50,990 nucleotides of DNA from Halobacillus litoralis (GCF_020171725.1 NZ_JAIVAJ010000012.1:1-50990); one strand, 5' to 3'. Positions 1-10,974 are shown, counted from the stretch's first letter. Numbers and translations are program-made. The notes: generated from the letters alone by a model not told the origin.

Positions 1-118
1 ATTTGCACATCGAAATGTGCTCGTTGTCTTTTCTTCACTAAGAAGAAAATATTGACGTACTGGTTGGTTCGTTCAGTTTTCAAAGATCAAAATGTTGTGT
101 GCTGTTCAAAACAGCGAC
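1..118 (-). other. rRNA operon leader (upstream of an off-window 16S gene)
   Basis: On the minus strand this reads as a Bacillus-type pre-16S leader. The motif GATCTTTGAAAACTGAAC (about 71-88) is the conserved box region found before 16S genes in this family. It is followed by two short hairpins: one around 27-48, and GCACAT-TTCG-ATGTGC at 5-20. The 16S gene itself would begin left of position 1. Leaders of this kind carry antitermination and RNase III processing signals. The motif is seen; the function is from family knowledge. Confidence 0.85.
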
Positions 119-124
119 TCAACT

Positions 125-154
125 ATCATAACATTTTTTAAAGCGTTGTGTCAA
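125..154 (-). promoter_or_regulatory. rRNA operon promoter P2 (sigma-A)
   Basis: The -35 TTGACA lies at 149-154 and the -10 TATGAT at 125-130, with an 18-base spacer. The likely start is a G at 118, seven bases past the -10. A G start fits GTP-sensed rRNA promoters of Bacillus. Confidence 0.85.
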
Positions 155-209
155 GAACTTTTTTAAAATGTTTTTTTCAGTGTTGCCTTGCCGCGTTTGC
201 GACTTAACT

Positions 210-239
210 AATATAGCATGTATCTGCTATCGAAGTCAA
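210..239 (-). promoter_or_regulatory. rRNA operon promoter P1 (sigma-A)
   Basis: The -35 TTGACT lies at 234-239 and the -10 TATATT at 210-215, again with an 18-base spacer. A G start is likely at 203. The bases after the -10 (AGTTAAGTCGC) nearly repeat those of P2 (AGTTGAGTCGC), as in tandem rRNA promoters. Upstream, 240-360 is AT-rich with no gene. Confidence 0.82.
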
Positions 240-366
240 CAACTTTTTTAATGCGTTGTTTTGAATGACTTCGCTGTCTTTTTTGCGACAAGTAATAATA
301 TATCACGGTACCCAAACGGATGCAATAGGTAAATTGAAAAAAACTTCATTATTGTTGAAGATCAAA

Positions 367-398
367 TAAAAACCCTCTCTACCAAACGGCAGAGAGGG
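367..398 (-). terminator. lysS terminator
   Basis: Intrinsic terminator just past the lysS stop. The stem CCCTCTCT / AGAGAGGG pairs 391-398 with 373-380 around a 10-base loop, and a U tract follows at 367-372 on the minus strand. Confidence 0.9.
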
Positions 399-404
399 GC
401 GTGA

Positions 405-1910
<1,506 letters not shown>

Positions 1911-1940
1911 TTATATATAAATTAATTGCCGCTTCAATAA

Positions 1941-1968
1941 TAAAAACTGCCAGCGGAATACTGGCAGC
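1941..1968 (-). terminator. Terminator hairpin in the lysS leader / end of the fol operon
   Basis: The stem CTGCCAG / CTGGCAG (1961-1967 with 1947-1953) is followed on the minus strand by TTTTTATTATT. It ends the fol operon but also lies downstream of the strong promoter at 1985-2013, so it falls within the probable lysS leader. Confidence 0.8.
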
Positions 1969-1984
1969 AGACTGTCTATGGTTT

Positions 1985-2013
1985 AGTATAGAAAAGTCCT
2001 CCAACCGTGTCAA
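1985..2013 (-). promoter_or_regulatory. Sigma-A promoter between folK and lysS
   Basis: The -35 TTGACA (2008-2013) and -10 TATACT (1985-1990) are 17 bases apart, close to consensus. Transcription would begin near 1978, only about 10 bases before the terminator hairpin at 1947-1967, and the lysS start lies about 86 bases downstream. Confidence 0.75.
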
Positions 2014-2056
2014 CGATGATGGGGGTGCGGTTCATCCTAAATTTGATTCTCATCTA

Positions 2057-2557
2057 TTATAAGGTTCCCCACACCTTCAAGCTTTCGACATCCTCTTTCG
2101 GTAATTCACTCGCTACTTCACCAGCCGTCTTACCGAGAGTGGGAATTTCCACATCGGGGGAAAGATTCGCAAGCGGCACCATGACAAAAGCCCGTTCCTG
2201 CATATGGGGGTGCGGAATCGTTAAGTGTTCTGCCTCCATATTTTCTTGATTATAAAGCAAAATGTCAAGGTCGATCGTGCGAGGTCCCCACTTCACGACA
2301 CGCTTCCGACCCAATTCCTCCTCTATCGATTGGCAAACATCAAGTAATGCAACCGGGCTTAGTGAAGTAGACACTTTCAGTACCATGTTCAGAAAATCAT
2401 TTTGATCGGTGTATCCAACTGGCTCTGTTTCATATACAGTGGAGCGACCGATCAATCGGATGCTTTCATGCCGGTCAAGAATCTGGATGGCCTGGGATAA
2501 GTATTCTTCCCTCTCGGATAAGTTCGATCCGAGAGCAATGTAGGCTTGGTTCTTCAC
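2057..2557 (-). CDS. folK: 6-hydroxymethyl-dihydropterin pyrophosphokinase
   Basis: Transfers pyrophosphate from ATP to 6-hydroxymethyl-7,8-dihydropterin, the step before dihydropteroate synthase in folate synthesis. The 166-residue protein has the HPPK start (AYIALGSNLSERE) and the signature KWGPRTIDLDILLY near residues 90-105, with the metal-binding D-x-D; HPHMQERAFVMVPL follows. The ATG overlaps the folB stop by four bases (ATGA), so the two are probably translationally coupled. It is the last gene of folP-folB-folK. Confidence 0.96.
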   Translation of the reverse strand: MKNQAYIALGSNLSEREEYLSQAIQILDRHESIRLIGRSTVYETEPVGYTDQNDFLNMVLKVSTSLSPVALLDVCQSIEEELGRKRVVKWGPRTIDLDILLYNQENMEAEHLTIPHPHMQERAFVMVPLANLSPDVEIPTLGKTAGEVASELPKEDVESLKVWGTL

Positions 2558-2916
2558 TGGCGGCTCCTGTAGATTTCAATCGCAACTGACTGATAGTGCC
2601 CAGGAATCGGCGGGTCCGGCTTGTACATCTTGATCCGGCAGGCATGAAGGATTTCAAATTGTTCCAAAAGCTGACTTGCGATCTGTTCCGAAACGGACTC
2701 GACAAGGTTATAAGCCTTCCCTTCAACTACAGCTTTCGTAATCTCATAAATCTCAGCATAGTTAATCGATTGGTTCATATCGTCCGATTCTCCGGCAGGC
2801 TTAAGATCAAGTTCAAGCTCCGCATCTACATAAAACCGCTGCCCAAGCTTATTCTCTTCCGGAAACAACCCGTGATAACCCCAGAACTGCATCTGATTCA
2901 CATAAATCTTATCCAT
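2554..2916 (-). CDS. folB: Dihydroneopterin aldolase
   Basis: Cleaves 7,8-dihydroneopterin to hydroxymethyl-dihydropterin and glycolaldehyde in folate synthesis. FolB-type motifs include FWGYHGLFPEE near the N-terminus, NYAEIY in the middle and the conserved glutamate of NLVESVSE. The ATG at 2916 is preferred over an upstream GTG at 2925 because AAGGG is well spaced for it; this gives 120 residues, the B. subtilis length. It overlaps the end of folP by 8 bases and the start of folK by 4. Confidence 0.95.
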   Translation of the reverse strand: MDKIYVNQMQFWGYHGLFPEENKLGQRFYVDAELELDLKPAGESDDMNQSINYAEIYEITKAVVEGKAYNLVESVSEQIASQLLEQFEILHACRIKMYKPDPPIPGHYQSVAIEIYRSRQ

Positions 2917-3742
2917 TCTTCTCACCCTTTCCTATCATAGCGTCCATCATCTTCGTCATTCGTACAATGGGCTTTACATCGTGCACTCTTACCATTTGTA
3001 TCCCCTGAGCGATCGCATAGCAAACGGTAGCGCCCGTCCCTTCCATACGCTCTTCTTTAGGAAGGTCGAGTGTGAGCCCTATAAAGGACTTCCGGCTGCT
3101 GCCGAGTAGTACTGGATATCCGAGCGCATGAAACTGATCCAGACTTCTCATCACCTTAAGGTTATCTTCAGGTGTTTTGGCGAATCCTATTCCGGGATCA
3201 AGAATGATGTTTTCATCTTTGACGCCCGAGTTCTTAGCAATCGTGATGCTTTCCTCAAGGTCGCTTTTCATATCTTCTATAAGGGAGGTATAACCCCGTT
3301 GCGGTCTGTTCTGCATGAGAATGATGGGAACTTCGCATCTTGCTGCGACTTTTGCAATCGCCGGCTGTCTCTTAGCGCCCCATACATCATTTATAATCGA
3401 TGCCCCCGCCTCAATCGCACGACTTGCGACTTCTGCCTTGTACGTATCAATCGAGATCGGAATTTCAACGGCCTGCTTCACTGCACGGATAATGGGCAGG
3501 ATCCTATCAAGCTCATCCTGCTCAGAAACCGGTTCATGTCCTGGCCGGGTCGACTCACCACCTATATCAATAATATGGGCGCCGTCTTTCTCCATTTGAA
3601 CAGCCTGTTTTACAGCGCTGTCCACATCGTTATACTCCCCACCATCCGAAAAAGAGTCCGGAGTCACATTCAATATCCCCATGACAAGCGTTTCTTTCTT
3701 TAGATCGTATGTTTTTTCTTTCGTCTTTAATTGATAGTTCAC
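2909..3742 (-). CDS. folP: Dihydropteroate synthase
   Basis: Condenses hydroxymethyl-dihydropterin pyrophosphate with p-aminobenzoate; target of sulfonamides (sul in B. subtilis). The TIM-barrel protein of 277 residues shows MGILNVTPDSFSDGG near residue 23, DIGGESTRPG near 60 and LGSSRKSFIG near 215. The start is GTG with GAGGG eight bases upstream. In B. subtilis, pabB, pabA and pabC lie just upstream. Here folP directly follows the cysK terminator, so p-aminobenzoate synthesis must be encoded elsewhere or be absent. Confidence 0.96.
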   Translation of the reverse strand: MNYQLKTKEKTYDLKKETLVMGILNVTPDSFSDGGEYNDVDSAVKQAVQMEKDGAHIIDIGGESTRPGHEPVSEQDELDRILPIIRAVKQAVEIPISIDTYKAEVASRAIEAGASIINDVWGAKRQPAIAKVAARCEVPIILMQNRPQRGYTSLIEDMKSDLEESITIAKNSGVKDENIILDPGIGFAKTPEDNLKVMRSLDQFHALGYPVLLGSSRKSFIGLTLDLPKEERMEGTGATVCYAIAQGIQMVRVHDVKPIVRMTKMMDAMIGKGEKNG

Positions 3743-3812
3743 GTTTCCAGCCCTCTTTCTGTAGGAACTCTTCCTATCATCTTACAACATTTCACCTGAA
3801 CAATCATTTCAG

Positions 3813-3850
3813 AAAAAAAGAGGCATCGATGAAAGACTCATCAATGCCTC
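3813..3850 (-). terminator. cysK terminator
   Basis: A 13-base-pair stem (3838-3850 with 3820-3832, one G-U pair) around a 5-base loop is followed on the minus strand by seven U. It separates cysK from folP. Confidence 0.9.
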
Positions 3851-3861
3851 TACCTTTATTC

Positions 3862-4788
3862 TTACTCTTCATCAAATTGATAAAGAGGCGTAGAAAGATA
3901 TCGTTCTCCGTTACTTGGAATAACGGCAACGACTTTCTTTCCTTTTCCAAGCTTTTTAGCCACTTGCTTTGCGACATGGATAGCTGAACCAGAAGAAATC
4001 CCACCAAGGATTCCATCTTTCCTTGCTGCTTCACGAGCAGCTGCGAAGGAATCCTCTTTCGAAACCTGGTACACCTCATCGTAAATTTCAGTGTTCAGAA
4101 TCCCCGGTACAAAGCCAGCTCCGATACCCTGGATTTTGTGTGGCCCAGGATCTCCACCTGAAAGGACAGGTGAGCCGTCTGGTTCAATGGCTATGATCTG
4201 GATATCCGGATAGCGCTCCTTCAATACCTTCCCAGCACCTGTGATCGTTCCACCTGTACCGATCCCTGCAACGAAGGCATCAAGCTGATCTCCCATTTGT
4301 TCAACGATTTCCGGTCCGGTCGCCTTTTCATGAACGAGTGGGTTGGCTTCATTGTTAAACTGCTGTGGCATAAAGTAATTATGCTTAGACTGAAGCTCCG
4401 CCGCCTTTTTGATGGCCCCTTTCATGCCGTCGCTTCCCGGTGTCAGAACAAGGTCTGCACCATATGCACGAAGAAGGTTACGACGCTCTTGACTCATCGT
4501 GTCCGGCATAACCAGAATCGCTTTATACCCTTTGGCTGCAGCAATCATCGCAAGACCGATTCCTGTGTTACCGCTGGTCGGCTCGATGATCGTATCTCCC
4601 TCTTTTAGTTCACCGGCTTTTTCTGCTTCTTCAATCATGGAAAGAGCAATACGGTCTTTGACCGAGCTGCCTGGATTCATATATTCAAGTTTTAAGTAAA
4701 TATCTGCGCTGTCTTCATCGGCACTTCGGTTCAATTTTACCATTGGTGTCTGACCGACTAACTCACTTACATTGTTTGCAACTCTCAT
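3862..4788 (-). CDS. cysK: Cysteine synthase A (O-acetylserine sulfhydrylase)
   Basis: PLP enzyme making cysteine from O-acetylserine and sulfide. The PLP lysine is in [10 protein letters not shown] near residue 45, the substrate loop is EPTSGNTG near 70, the phosphate loop GTGGT near 180, and GGISSGS is near the C-terminus. The ATG at 4788 follows AGGAG by 7 bases and gives 308 residues, as in B. subtilis. A longer upstream reading (to 4869) has no ribosome site and includes the promoter. The gene is monocistronic with its own promoter and terminator. In Bacillus, cysK is under CymR control; no CymR site was assigned. Confidence 0.97.
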   Translation of the reverse strand: MRVANNVSELVGQTPMVKLNRSADEDSADIYLKLEYMNPGSSVKDRIALSMIEEAEKAGELKEGDTIIEPTSGNTGIGLAMIAAAKGYKAILVMPDTMSQERRNLLRAYGADLVLTPGSDGMKGAIKKAAELQSKHNYFMPQQFNNEANPLVHEKATGPEIVEQMGDQLDAFVAGIGTGGTITGAGKVLKERYPDIQIIAIEPDGSPVLSGGDPGPHKIQGIGAGFVPGILNTEIYDEVYQVSKEDSFAAAREAARKDGILGGISSGSAIHVAKQVAKKLGKGKKVVAVIPSNGERYLSTPLYQFDEE

Positions 4789-4831
4789 TGTCTCACTCCT
4801 AAAACCAAGTATTTTTATAGGATTTAACCTA

Positions 4832-4860
4832 AATGTACTGGAGTTACATGCTATTGTCAA
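4832..4860 (-). promoter_or_regulatory. cysK promoter (sigma-A)
   Basis: The -35 TTGACA (4855-4860) and -10 TACATT (4832-4837) have a 17-base spacer, about 45 bases before the cysK start. An imperfect inverted repeat, CCTATAAAA...TTTTAGG, overlaps the ribosome site; its role is unknown. Confidence 0.75.
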
Positions 4861-4894
4861 ACATTTCAATCAACTCACACAGGAACACTTCCCT

Positions 4895-4931
4895 ATATAG
4901 AAAAGAGCGAAACAACACGTGTTCCGCTCTT
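4895..4931 (-). terminator. hslO terminator
   Basis: A hairpin with AAGAGCG / CGCTCTT arms and an inner AACA/TGTT pairing (about 4903-4931) is followed on the minus strand by TTTTCTATA. The U tract is short. Confidence 0.75.
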
Positions 4932-4960
4932 AGTATATCGTAACTTCAGAAAAACAATGA

Positions 4961-5842
4961 CTAGTTCGCTTGCTCTGACTGCAATTCCTGAAGTTGTTCA
5001 ATTGTAAATTGATAATCTTCGTTACAGAAGTGGCACTTCGCTTCTGCTCCGCCATCTTCTTCGATCATACGCTCGATCTCTTCATCACCAAGACTGGCAA
5101 TCGCCGTTTCGACACGCTCACGGGAGCAGTGGCATTTGAATTGGATCGGCATTGTGTCGAGCACCTCAACGTTCTCTTCACCAAGAAGCGTGTGCAGAAT
5201 CTCTTCAGGTGATTTGCCTTCACGCACCAACCCAGAGATGGATTGAACTTCAGACAAACGTTTCTCGATCTCTGCCGTCGTCTCTTCGTCTGCCCCAGGC
5301 ATCATTTGAATGATAAAGCCTCCTGCAGCTGCTGTTGTATAATCTGTATCTACAATGACACCAGCTCCTACAGCGGATGGAACTTGTTCAGAATTTGCGA
5401 AGTAATACGTAAAGTCCTCACTGATCTCACCAGAGACAAGTGGCACCTGACCTGTAAAGTGATCTCTCATACCGAGGTCCTTCACAACACTTAACGTTCC
5501 AGCCGTTCCTACAGCACTAGCTACGTCAAGCTTCCCTTGGTCATTCGACTCAAAGTCAACGTGAGGGTTTTTAATATATCCGCGCACTTCACCTTTGGAA
5601 TTCGCATCGGCGATGATCGCACCAGCAGGGCCGTTTCCTTCGATTTTTATCGTTATTTTATCTTCACCTTTGAGCATGGCACCCATCATAGAGCTGATGG
5701 TCAGCGTACGTCCTAAAGCAGCGGTCGGTGTTACCCATGTATCTTGTCTGCGACGGGCTTCTTCAACGGTCTCGGTAGACTGAACAGCGTAAGCACGGAC
5801 CTGACCATCAAACCCCATTGCGCGAACTAAATAATCTGACAT
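4961..5842 (-). CDS. hslO: Redox-regulated chaperone Hsp33
   Basis: Cytosolic holdase activated by oxidation. The C-terminal zinc switch is visible as KCHCSRE and, about 30 residues later, KCHFCNE, giving the C-x-C and C-x-x-C cysteines. The 293-residue length matches B. subtilis (291). The start is 6 bases after the coaX stop, and its ribosome site AGGAG lies inside the coaX end, so the two are co-transcribed. Confidence 0.96.
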   Translation of the reverse strand: MSDYLVRAMGFDGQVRAYAVQSTETVEEARRRQDTWVTPTAALGRTLTISSMMGAMLKGEDKITIKIEGNGPAGAIIADANSKGEVRGYIKNPHVDFESNDQGKLDVASAVGTAGTLSVVKDLGMRDHFTGQVPLVSGEISEDFTYYFANSEQVPSAVGAGVIVDTDYTTAAAGGFIIQMMPGADEETTAEIEKRLSEVQSISGLVREGKSPEEILHTLLGEENVEVLDTMPIQFKCHCSRERVETAIASLGDEEIERMIEEDGGAEAKCHFCNEDYQFTIEQLQELQSEQAN

Positions 5843-5848
5843 TGCTTA

Positions 5849-6634
5849 TCATTCTCCTTTAAATGTTTCTTTGTTGCGTTGATAAATCTTGTGCAGGCCT
5901 TTAAGTGTAAGATGGGCGTCTACATAATCAATCGTGCTGGATTGATCGGCAATCAACGAAGCAAGTCCTCCTGTCGCAATGACCGTCGGCTTCTTGTCTC
6001 CCGTTTCCTTCATACGTGTCACGACCTCATCCACTTGGCCTACATATCCATAAAACACTCCAGACTGCATCGCTTCTACTGTGCTTTGTCCAATGACGTG
6101 TTCCGGGCGCTTAATTTCGATTTTCGGAAGTTTGGCCGCTTTCGCATACAAAGCTTCCATGGAGATATTGATACCAGGTGCGATCGCTCCACCCAGATAT
6201 TCTCCGTTTCCATTTATATAACAATACGTTGTCGCTGTACCAAAATCAATAATGACTAGTGGAAGTTCATACTCCCCGACGGCACCGACAGCATTGACAA
6301 TACGGTCAGCTCCGATCTCTTCAGGGTTCGGATACTTCATCGGAAGACCATGGTCCACCCTGCCGTCCCCAATGATCATCGGACGCTTTTTAAAATAATA
6401 AAGGGACATGCGTTCAAGTGCAAACATAATGGGAGGTACAACAGATGATATGATCACACCATCCATGTCCTCGAACCGTAACCCTTCATGATCGAACAAA
6501 GACTTGATCAGCATACCGAATTCGTCTTCGGTTTTATGCCTGTCCGTCTTGATTCTCCATTGATACTTTAACTCCCCTTGGTCAAACACACCCAATACTG
6601 TGTTGGTGTTCCCAACATCAAGGACAAAATTCAT
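5849..6634 (-). CDS. coaX: Type III pantothenate kinase
   Basis: Phosphorylates pantothenate, the first step of coenzyme A synthesis. The ASKHA-fold type III signature is present: [13 protein letters not shown] at the N-terminus, [11 protein letters not shown] near residue 100, DFGTATT near 125 and GGAIAPGI near 145. The ATG at 6634 was chosen because AGGAGG lies 8 bases upstream and the DVGNT motif must start within a few residues of the N-terminus; this gives 261 residues (258 in B. subtilis). It is in a unit with hslO, separated from ftsH by a terminator and a new promoter. Confidence 0.96.
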   Translation of the reverse strand: MNFVLDVGNTNTVLGVFDQGELKYQWRIKTDRHKTEDEFGMLIKSLFDHEGLRFEDMDGVIISSVVPPIMFALERMSLYYFKKRPMIIGDGRVDHGLPMKYPNPEEIGADRIVNAVGAVGEYELPLVIIDFGTATTYCYINGNGEYLGGAIAPGINISMEALYAKAAKLPKIEIKRPEHVIGQSTVEAMQSGVFYGYVGQVDEVVTRMKETGDKKPTVIATGGLASLIADQSSTIDYVDAHLTLKGLHKIYQRNKETFKGE

Positions 6635-6669
6635 GCTTACAGCCTCCTGTACCAAATCCTTCGGTTTCC

Positions 6670-6700
6670 ATCATATCACAATTGCAGCGATGACTCTCAA
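6670..6700 (-). promoter_or_regulatory. coaX-hslO promoter with extended -10
   Basis: TGATATGAT contains the extended -10 motif TGnTATGAT (-10 at 6670-6675). A weak -35, TTGAGA (6695-6700), is 19 bases away. It lies between the ftsH terminator and coaX. Confidence 0.6.
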
Positions 6701-6718
6701 GCAGATGAACTGGACACA

Positions 6719-6755
6719 CAGAAAACCACACCACCTTCGTAAGAGGGGTGTGGTT
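6719..6755 (-). terminator. ftsH terminator
   Basis: The arms AACCACACC / GGTGTGGTT (6747-6755 with 6724-6732) are followed on the minus strand by TTCTG. The U tract is short, but the stem is GC-rich. Confidence 0.75.
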
Positions 6756-6780
6756 CTCATCAGTTTAAGCACAATCAAAA

Positions 6781-8835
6781 TTAAGAACGACGGTCATCTG
6801 AATCGTTCTGACCATCTTCGTCGGAAGTCTTCTCATCAGAAGGTTTTTCATCGGTAGGCTGTTCAGCGCCTGAATCCGTTTCTTCCTCTTCTTCCTTCGA
6901 CTGGATGTTAACACGTACATCTTCATCATCTGTTGACTCAGAAGAGGTATTGTTCTTGATTTTCTCATTATTTTTACGAGCGATTTCTTCCAATTCCTCG
7001 TCGGTCGGCATGCGGCCTTTATCGAACAGGGAACGGATCTCTGTTGCATCCAGTGTCTCCACATCAAGCAACGTTTGAGCAATCAACTCAAGCTTATCTT
7101 TGTTTTCAGTCAAGATCTGCTTAGCGCGATCATAACAGTAATCGATGAAGTTCTTCACTTCCTGATCAATTTCGTAAGCGATTTGATCAGAGTAATTCTG
7201 TTCATTCTGAATGTCGCGTCCAAGGAAGACTTGACCTCCGGAATTGGAACCGAACTGAAGCGGTCCGAGCTTATCACTCATTCCGTATTCGGTTACCATC
7301 TTACGGGCAATGTTCGTGGCACGCTGGAAGTCGTTATGAGCACCGGTGCTCACTTCACCAAAGATGACTTCTTCTGCTACACGTCCACCTAGAAGGCCGG
7401 TAATCTTATCAAATAGTTCCGGCTTCGTCATGAAGTAACGGTCCTCTTTAGGAAGCATGACGGCATAACCACCAGCTTGACCACGAGGAACGATCGTTAC
7501 CTTGTGAACCATGTCTGCGTCATCCAGAACCATACCGATAACGGTGTGACCACTTTCGTGGTGAGCGACGATATCGCGCTCTTTCTTGGAGATGACACGG
7601 CTCTTCTTCGCTGGTCCTGCAATGACACGGTCAATCGCTTCATCAACATCGTCCATATCGACACTCTTCTTATCCGCACGGGCTGCCACTAGCGCAGCTT
7701 CGTTGAGCAGGTTCTCAAGATCGGCACCAGAGAATCCAGGCGTACGTAAAGCAATTGTCTTCAAGTCGACGTTTTCTGATAGCGGTTTGTTCTTAGCGTG
7801 TACGGCAAGGACCGCTTCACGACCTTTCACATCTGGGCGGTCAACCGTAATTTGACGGTCGAAACGTCCCGGACGAAGCAAGGCAGGGTCCAGAATATCA
7901 GGACGGTTAGTCGCGGCGATGATGATGATTCCTTCATTCACACCGAAACCGTCCATTTCAACAAGCAGTTGGTTCAACGTTTGTTCACGTTCATCGTGAC
8001 CGCCGCCAAGACCGGCACCACGTTGACGACCTACTGCGTCAATCTCATCAATGAAGATGATACCAGGTGCGTTCTTCTTCGCATTCTCGAACAAGTCACG
8101 AACACGAGATGCACCGACACCGACGAACATTTCTACGAAGTCCGAACCACTGATGGAGAAGAACGGAACTCCCGCTTCCCCTGCAACTGCGCGGGCAAGC
8201 AATGTTTTACCTGTACCTGGAGGTCCTACAAGCAGGACACCCTTCGGAATGCGGGCACCAACGGCAGAGAATTTACGCGGATCTTTCAAGAAGTCCACGA
8301 CTTCGACAAGTTCCTGCTTCTCTTCGTCCGCTCCAGCTACATCTTTGAAACGCACTTTCTTCTTCTCTTCTGTGTACATCTTCGCCTTACTCTTACCGAA
8401 GTTCATGACACGGCTTCCGCCACCCTGAGCTTGGTTAAGCAGGAAGAAGAATAGAATGAAGATGATGATAAACGGTATAATCGACGTTAAGAATGTCACC
8501 CAGGCGCTGGGTTGGGATTCTTCTGCGACATTCAGAATACTTTGGTCTGTCGCGAGGTTCGTGACATCGGCAATAATTTGATCGTTTGCCGGAAGGTTCA
8601 CCACGAACATCCCTTCGCCTTCTTCAGCACCTTGAAGCTGACCCGTAGCTTGGATCACCCCATTGACAGGCTGAAGTGTGACTTCCTCAATTTGACCGTT
8701 CTCCAATCTATTAAGAAATTCTTGAACATTAAAGTTTTCTTGCGGCTCACCTTGACCTCTGAATAGACCAACTACGCCTATAACGACGAGGAAGATAAGT
8801 AAATAAAAGATAGTGTTACGAAATATACGGTTCAT
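6781..8835 (-). CDS. ftsH: ATP-dependent membrane zinc metalloprotease FtsH
   Basis: Membrane-anchored AAA+ protease that degrades regulatory and unassembled membrane proteins; in B. subtilis it is needed for normal sporulation. There are two membrane segments (about residues 7-25 and 110-132) around an extracytoplasmic loop. The AAA+ domain has Walker A GPPGTGKT near 203, Walker [10 protein letters not shown] and the second-region-of-homology arginines. The zinc motif is HHESGH near 427. The ATG follows AGGAGG by 6 bases. At 684 residues it is about 47 longer than in B. subtilis; the excess is a hydrophilic tail rich in Asp, Glu and Ser, as seen in halophilic relatives. Confidence 0.97.
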   Translation of the reverse strand: MNRIFRNTIFYLLIFLVVIGVVGLFRGQGEPQENFNVQEFLNRLENGQIEEVTLQPVNGVIQATGQLQGAEEGEGMFVVNLPANDQIIADVTNLATDQSILNVAEESQPSAWVTFLTSIIPFIIIFILFFFLLNQAQGGGSRVMNFGKSKAKMYTEEKKKVRFKDVAGADEEKQELVEVVDFLKDPRKFSAVGARIPKGVLLVGPPGTGKTLLARAVAGEAGVPFFSISGSDFVEMFVGVGASRVRDLFENAKKNAPGIIFIDEIDAVGRQRGAGLGGGHDEREQTLNQLLVEMDGFGVNEGIIIIAATNRPDILDPALLRPGRFDRQITVDRPDVKGREAVLAVHAKNKPLSENVDLKTIALRTPGFSGADLENLLNEAALVAARADKKSVDMDDVDEAIDRVIAGPAKKSRVISKKERDIVAHHESGHTVIGMVLDDADMVHKVTIVPRGQAGGYAVMLPKEDRYFMTKPELFDKITGLLGGRVAEEVIFGEVSTGAHNDFQRATNIARKMVTEYGMSDKLGPLQFGSNSGGQVFLGRDIQNEQNYSDQIAYEIDQEVKNFIDYCYDRAKQILTENKDKLELIAQTLLDVETLDATEIRSLFDKGRMPTDEELEEIARKNNEKIKNNTSSESTDDEDVRVNIQSKEEEEETDSGAEQPTDEKPSDEKTSDEDGQNDSDDRRS

Positions 8836-8871
8836 TGCCTACCTCCTCCCAAACGAGAAAAACTATAGTAA

Positions 8872-8901
8872 ATCGTACCATATACAGAACGGACCTCACA
8901 A
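8872..8901 (-). promoter_or_regulatory. ftsH promoter (sigma-A)
   Basis: The -35 TTGTGA (8896-8901) and -10 TACGAT (8872-8877) have an 18-base spacer, in the 117-base gap between hpt and ftsH. Confidence 0.6.
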
Positions 8902-8952
8902 CTAATTACCCTTGCAGGTGAATCCCCGAAACATGCCGCCGCAGATTGAATG

Positions 8953-9492
8953 TTATCCGCCATAGACTTCCGGTTTCAGAACACCGATGTATGGAAGGTT
9001 TCGGTATTTCTCTTCGTAGTCCAACCCATACCCGACTACAAACTCATCCGGCACTTGGAACCCGATGGTGTCTGCTTTGATATTGGCTGTTCTTCCAGTC
9101 GGCTTATCAAGCAGCGTCACGATTTTGATAGATCTTGCACCACGATATTTGAAGAGATCAACGAGATAACTTAACGTCAATCCACTATCGATGATATCTT
9201 CTACGATCAGAAGGTCACGCCCTTCCACTTTCGTATCAAGGTCTTTTTCGATCTTAACCTCACCGGATGATTCCATTCCCCCGTGATAGCTTGAAACATC
9301 CATGTAGTCGATCTCCAAGTGAGTTTCTACACGTTTCAGTAGATCTGCCATGAATGGTGTCGCCCCTTTAAGAACACCGATAGCCAATGGGAAACGGTCC
9401 TGATATTCTTCTGTCAGCTGTGCTCCGATTTCTTTGCACTTCTGTTGAATATCTTCCTCGGAGATCAAGACCTTTTCAATTTCGTTATGCAT
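8953..9492 (-). CDS. hpt: Hypoxanthine-guanine phosphoribosyltransferase
   Basis: Salvages hypoxanthine and guanine to IMP and GMP using PRPP (hprT in B. subtilis). The PRPP-binding loop [17 protein letters not shown] is near residues 95-111, and the purine-site region [16 protein letters not shown] near the C-terminus. It has 179 residues (180 in B. subtilis). The ATG follows AGGAGG by 8 bases. The gene starts 12 bases after the tilS stop, an arrangement conserved across Bacillus as tilS-hpt-ftsH. Confidence 0.97.
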   Translation of the reverse strand: MHNEIEKVLISEEDIQQKCKEIGAQLTEEYQDRFPLAIGVLKGATPFMADLLKRVETHLEIDYMDVSSYHGGMESSGEVKIEKDLDTKVEGRDLLIVEDIIDSGLTLSYLVDLFKYRGARSIKIVTLLDKPTGRTANIKADTIGFQVPDEFVVGYGLDYEEKYRNLPYIGVLKPEVYGG

Positions 9493-9504
9493 GTTTTGCT
9501 CCTC

Positions 9505-10893
9505 CTACGTCTCTGCTTTATTTTCATAGTGTAACCGAAGCACTTCTCCAGAACCTTCCCCTTCAGGAAAACCACATTTCTTCAGACCGACGAGCCAGAG
9601 GATCTTTCCTTGGCTGTCTGTCACCAACGGCCACGTATCTCGTTTAGCAGCGGGGATTTTTTGGTCAATAAAAATATCTTTAACTTTTTTTGAACCTTTC
9701 ATTCCCCTTAAACGGATACGGTCACCATTTCTTCTCGTTCTCACCACGAGAGGAAGCTTTACGTGATGGGCATCACAAATGAAGTCATAAGTTCCTTCTA
9801 CCCTGTTCTCCGTCCACTCTGCGGATAGTCTGGCACCATCCGGCAGGTCAATCGTCTCTCCTATAAAGAGAGACTCATTGATAGACGGCTGCTCTTTCTT
9901 AATGAAAGAGAACGTCACTTCGTCATAAGCGCGAACGATAGTCAACCCTTGTGGAAGGTGGAGTTCTGCATTCGGTTTTGATTCAATTAATAAGTCAAAA
10001 AACATCTCCTCATGCAAATAGGAAATATCTTCTGTTTTGCTGATATACAGATAGTTCAATATTAGATGAAAGGCAGTCCTTTGTAAAGCAAGCGGGAATG
10101 TTTTGAAAGTTTCGATGGATAATCGCGCCGATTTGTGGTCATTCGAGGAAAAAACGACGGTTTCAAGAACGGATTCCGCTTGTTTAGATATGTACGATTG
10201 ATTCTCCTGCATACGCTCACTCATCGCCTGCATATGCTGGTGCACTTTAGGGTTCTGCTCTTTTAAAAAGGGGACCACTCGTTTCCTGAAAGCATTCCGT
10301 TGATACGTCGTCTCTTCATTGGAAGGATCCAATCGAGGATGAATGGAATGGTTCGCTACGTAGTGCTCGATATCATCTTTGGACACAGCTAGGAATGGCC
10401 TCACCAGTCGTCCGCCAGCGAATGGGCGTTCGACAGGGATGCCCTTGACCGCTTCTGGTCTTGCGCTTGTCGCCATCTGCATCATTATCGTCTCGATTTG
10501 GTCGTCTCCGTGATGGGCTGTGACAAGGACGTCTGCGTTCCATTGGTTCATCTGTTGTTCGAACACTTGATAACGGAGCTGACGCGCGGCCTCCTGCGTG
10601 CCCAAGCCTTCGCTATCCTTGTACGCCTTCACGTCGACGTGTGCCCCGGTACATGGAACGTCCCATTCCTGGCACATCCGCTTCACATACTCGAGATCCT
10701 CCTGCGATTCCTTCCCTCTCAGCCCATGATCAACAGAAACCGCCATTATGGTTAAAGACCACTCTTTACGTAGTTTTGTTAAAAAATGAAGCATGGCCAT
10801 CGAATCGGGACCGCCGGAGACGGCAGCGATAACCGTCTCGTTCGGGCGGATCAGTTGGTGCTTCTTGATGAATGAATGGACGAGCTGATCCAT
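9505..10893 (-). CDS. tilS: tRNA(Ile)-lysidine synthetase
   Basis: Changes C34 of the CAU-anticodon isoleucine tRNA to lysidine, an essential decoding step. The N-type ATP pyrophosphatase loop VSGGPDSMAML is near residue 25; HHGDDQIET and the TilS-specific C-terminal domain (GMKGSKKVKDIFID) follow. The start is uncertain. The frame is open back to a GTG at 10974, directly after the yabT stop, with another ATG at 10938. The ATG at 10893 (AGGAG, 11-base spacing) places the P-loop where homologues have it and gives 462 residues (472 in B. subtilis). Confidence 0.93.
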   Translation of the reverse strand: MDQLVHSFIKKHQLIRPNETVIAAVSGGPDSMAMLHFLTKLRKEWSLTIMAVSVDHGLRGKESQEDLEYVKRMCQEWDVPCTGAHVDVKAYKDSEGLGTQEAARQLRYQVFEQQMNQWNADVLVTAHHGDDQIETIMMQMATSARPEAVKGIPVERPFAGGRLVRPFLAVSKDDIEHYVANHSIHPRLDPSNEETTYQRNAFRKRVVPFLKEQNPKVHQHMQAMSERMQENQSYISKQAESVLETVVFSSNDHKSARLSIETFKTFPLALQRTAFHLILNYLYISKTEDISYLHEEMFFDLLIESKPNAELHLPQGLTIVRAYDEVTFSFIKKEQPSINESLFIGETIDLPDGARLSAEWTENRVEGTYDFICDAHHVKLPLVVRTRRNGDRIRLRGMKGSKKVKDIFIDQKIPAAKRDTWPLVTDSQGKILWLVGLKKCGFPEGEGSGEVLRLHYENKAET

Positions 10894-10974
10894 GAGACGG
10901 TTCACTCCTATGTTCAATAAACTTATTTCTTCCTCCATCGTACCACTCTTCACAGGTTCTGCAAAAGAATACAC

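Noticed and set aside
4801..4832. CymR operator before cysK
   Set aside because: CymR control is expected from B. subtilis, but I could not match the sequence to a consensus with confidence.
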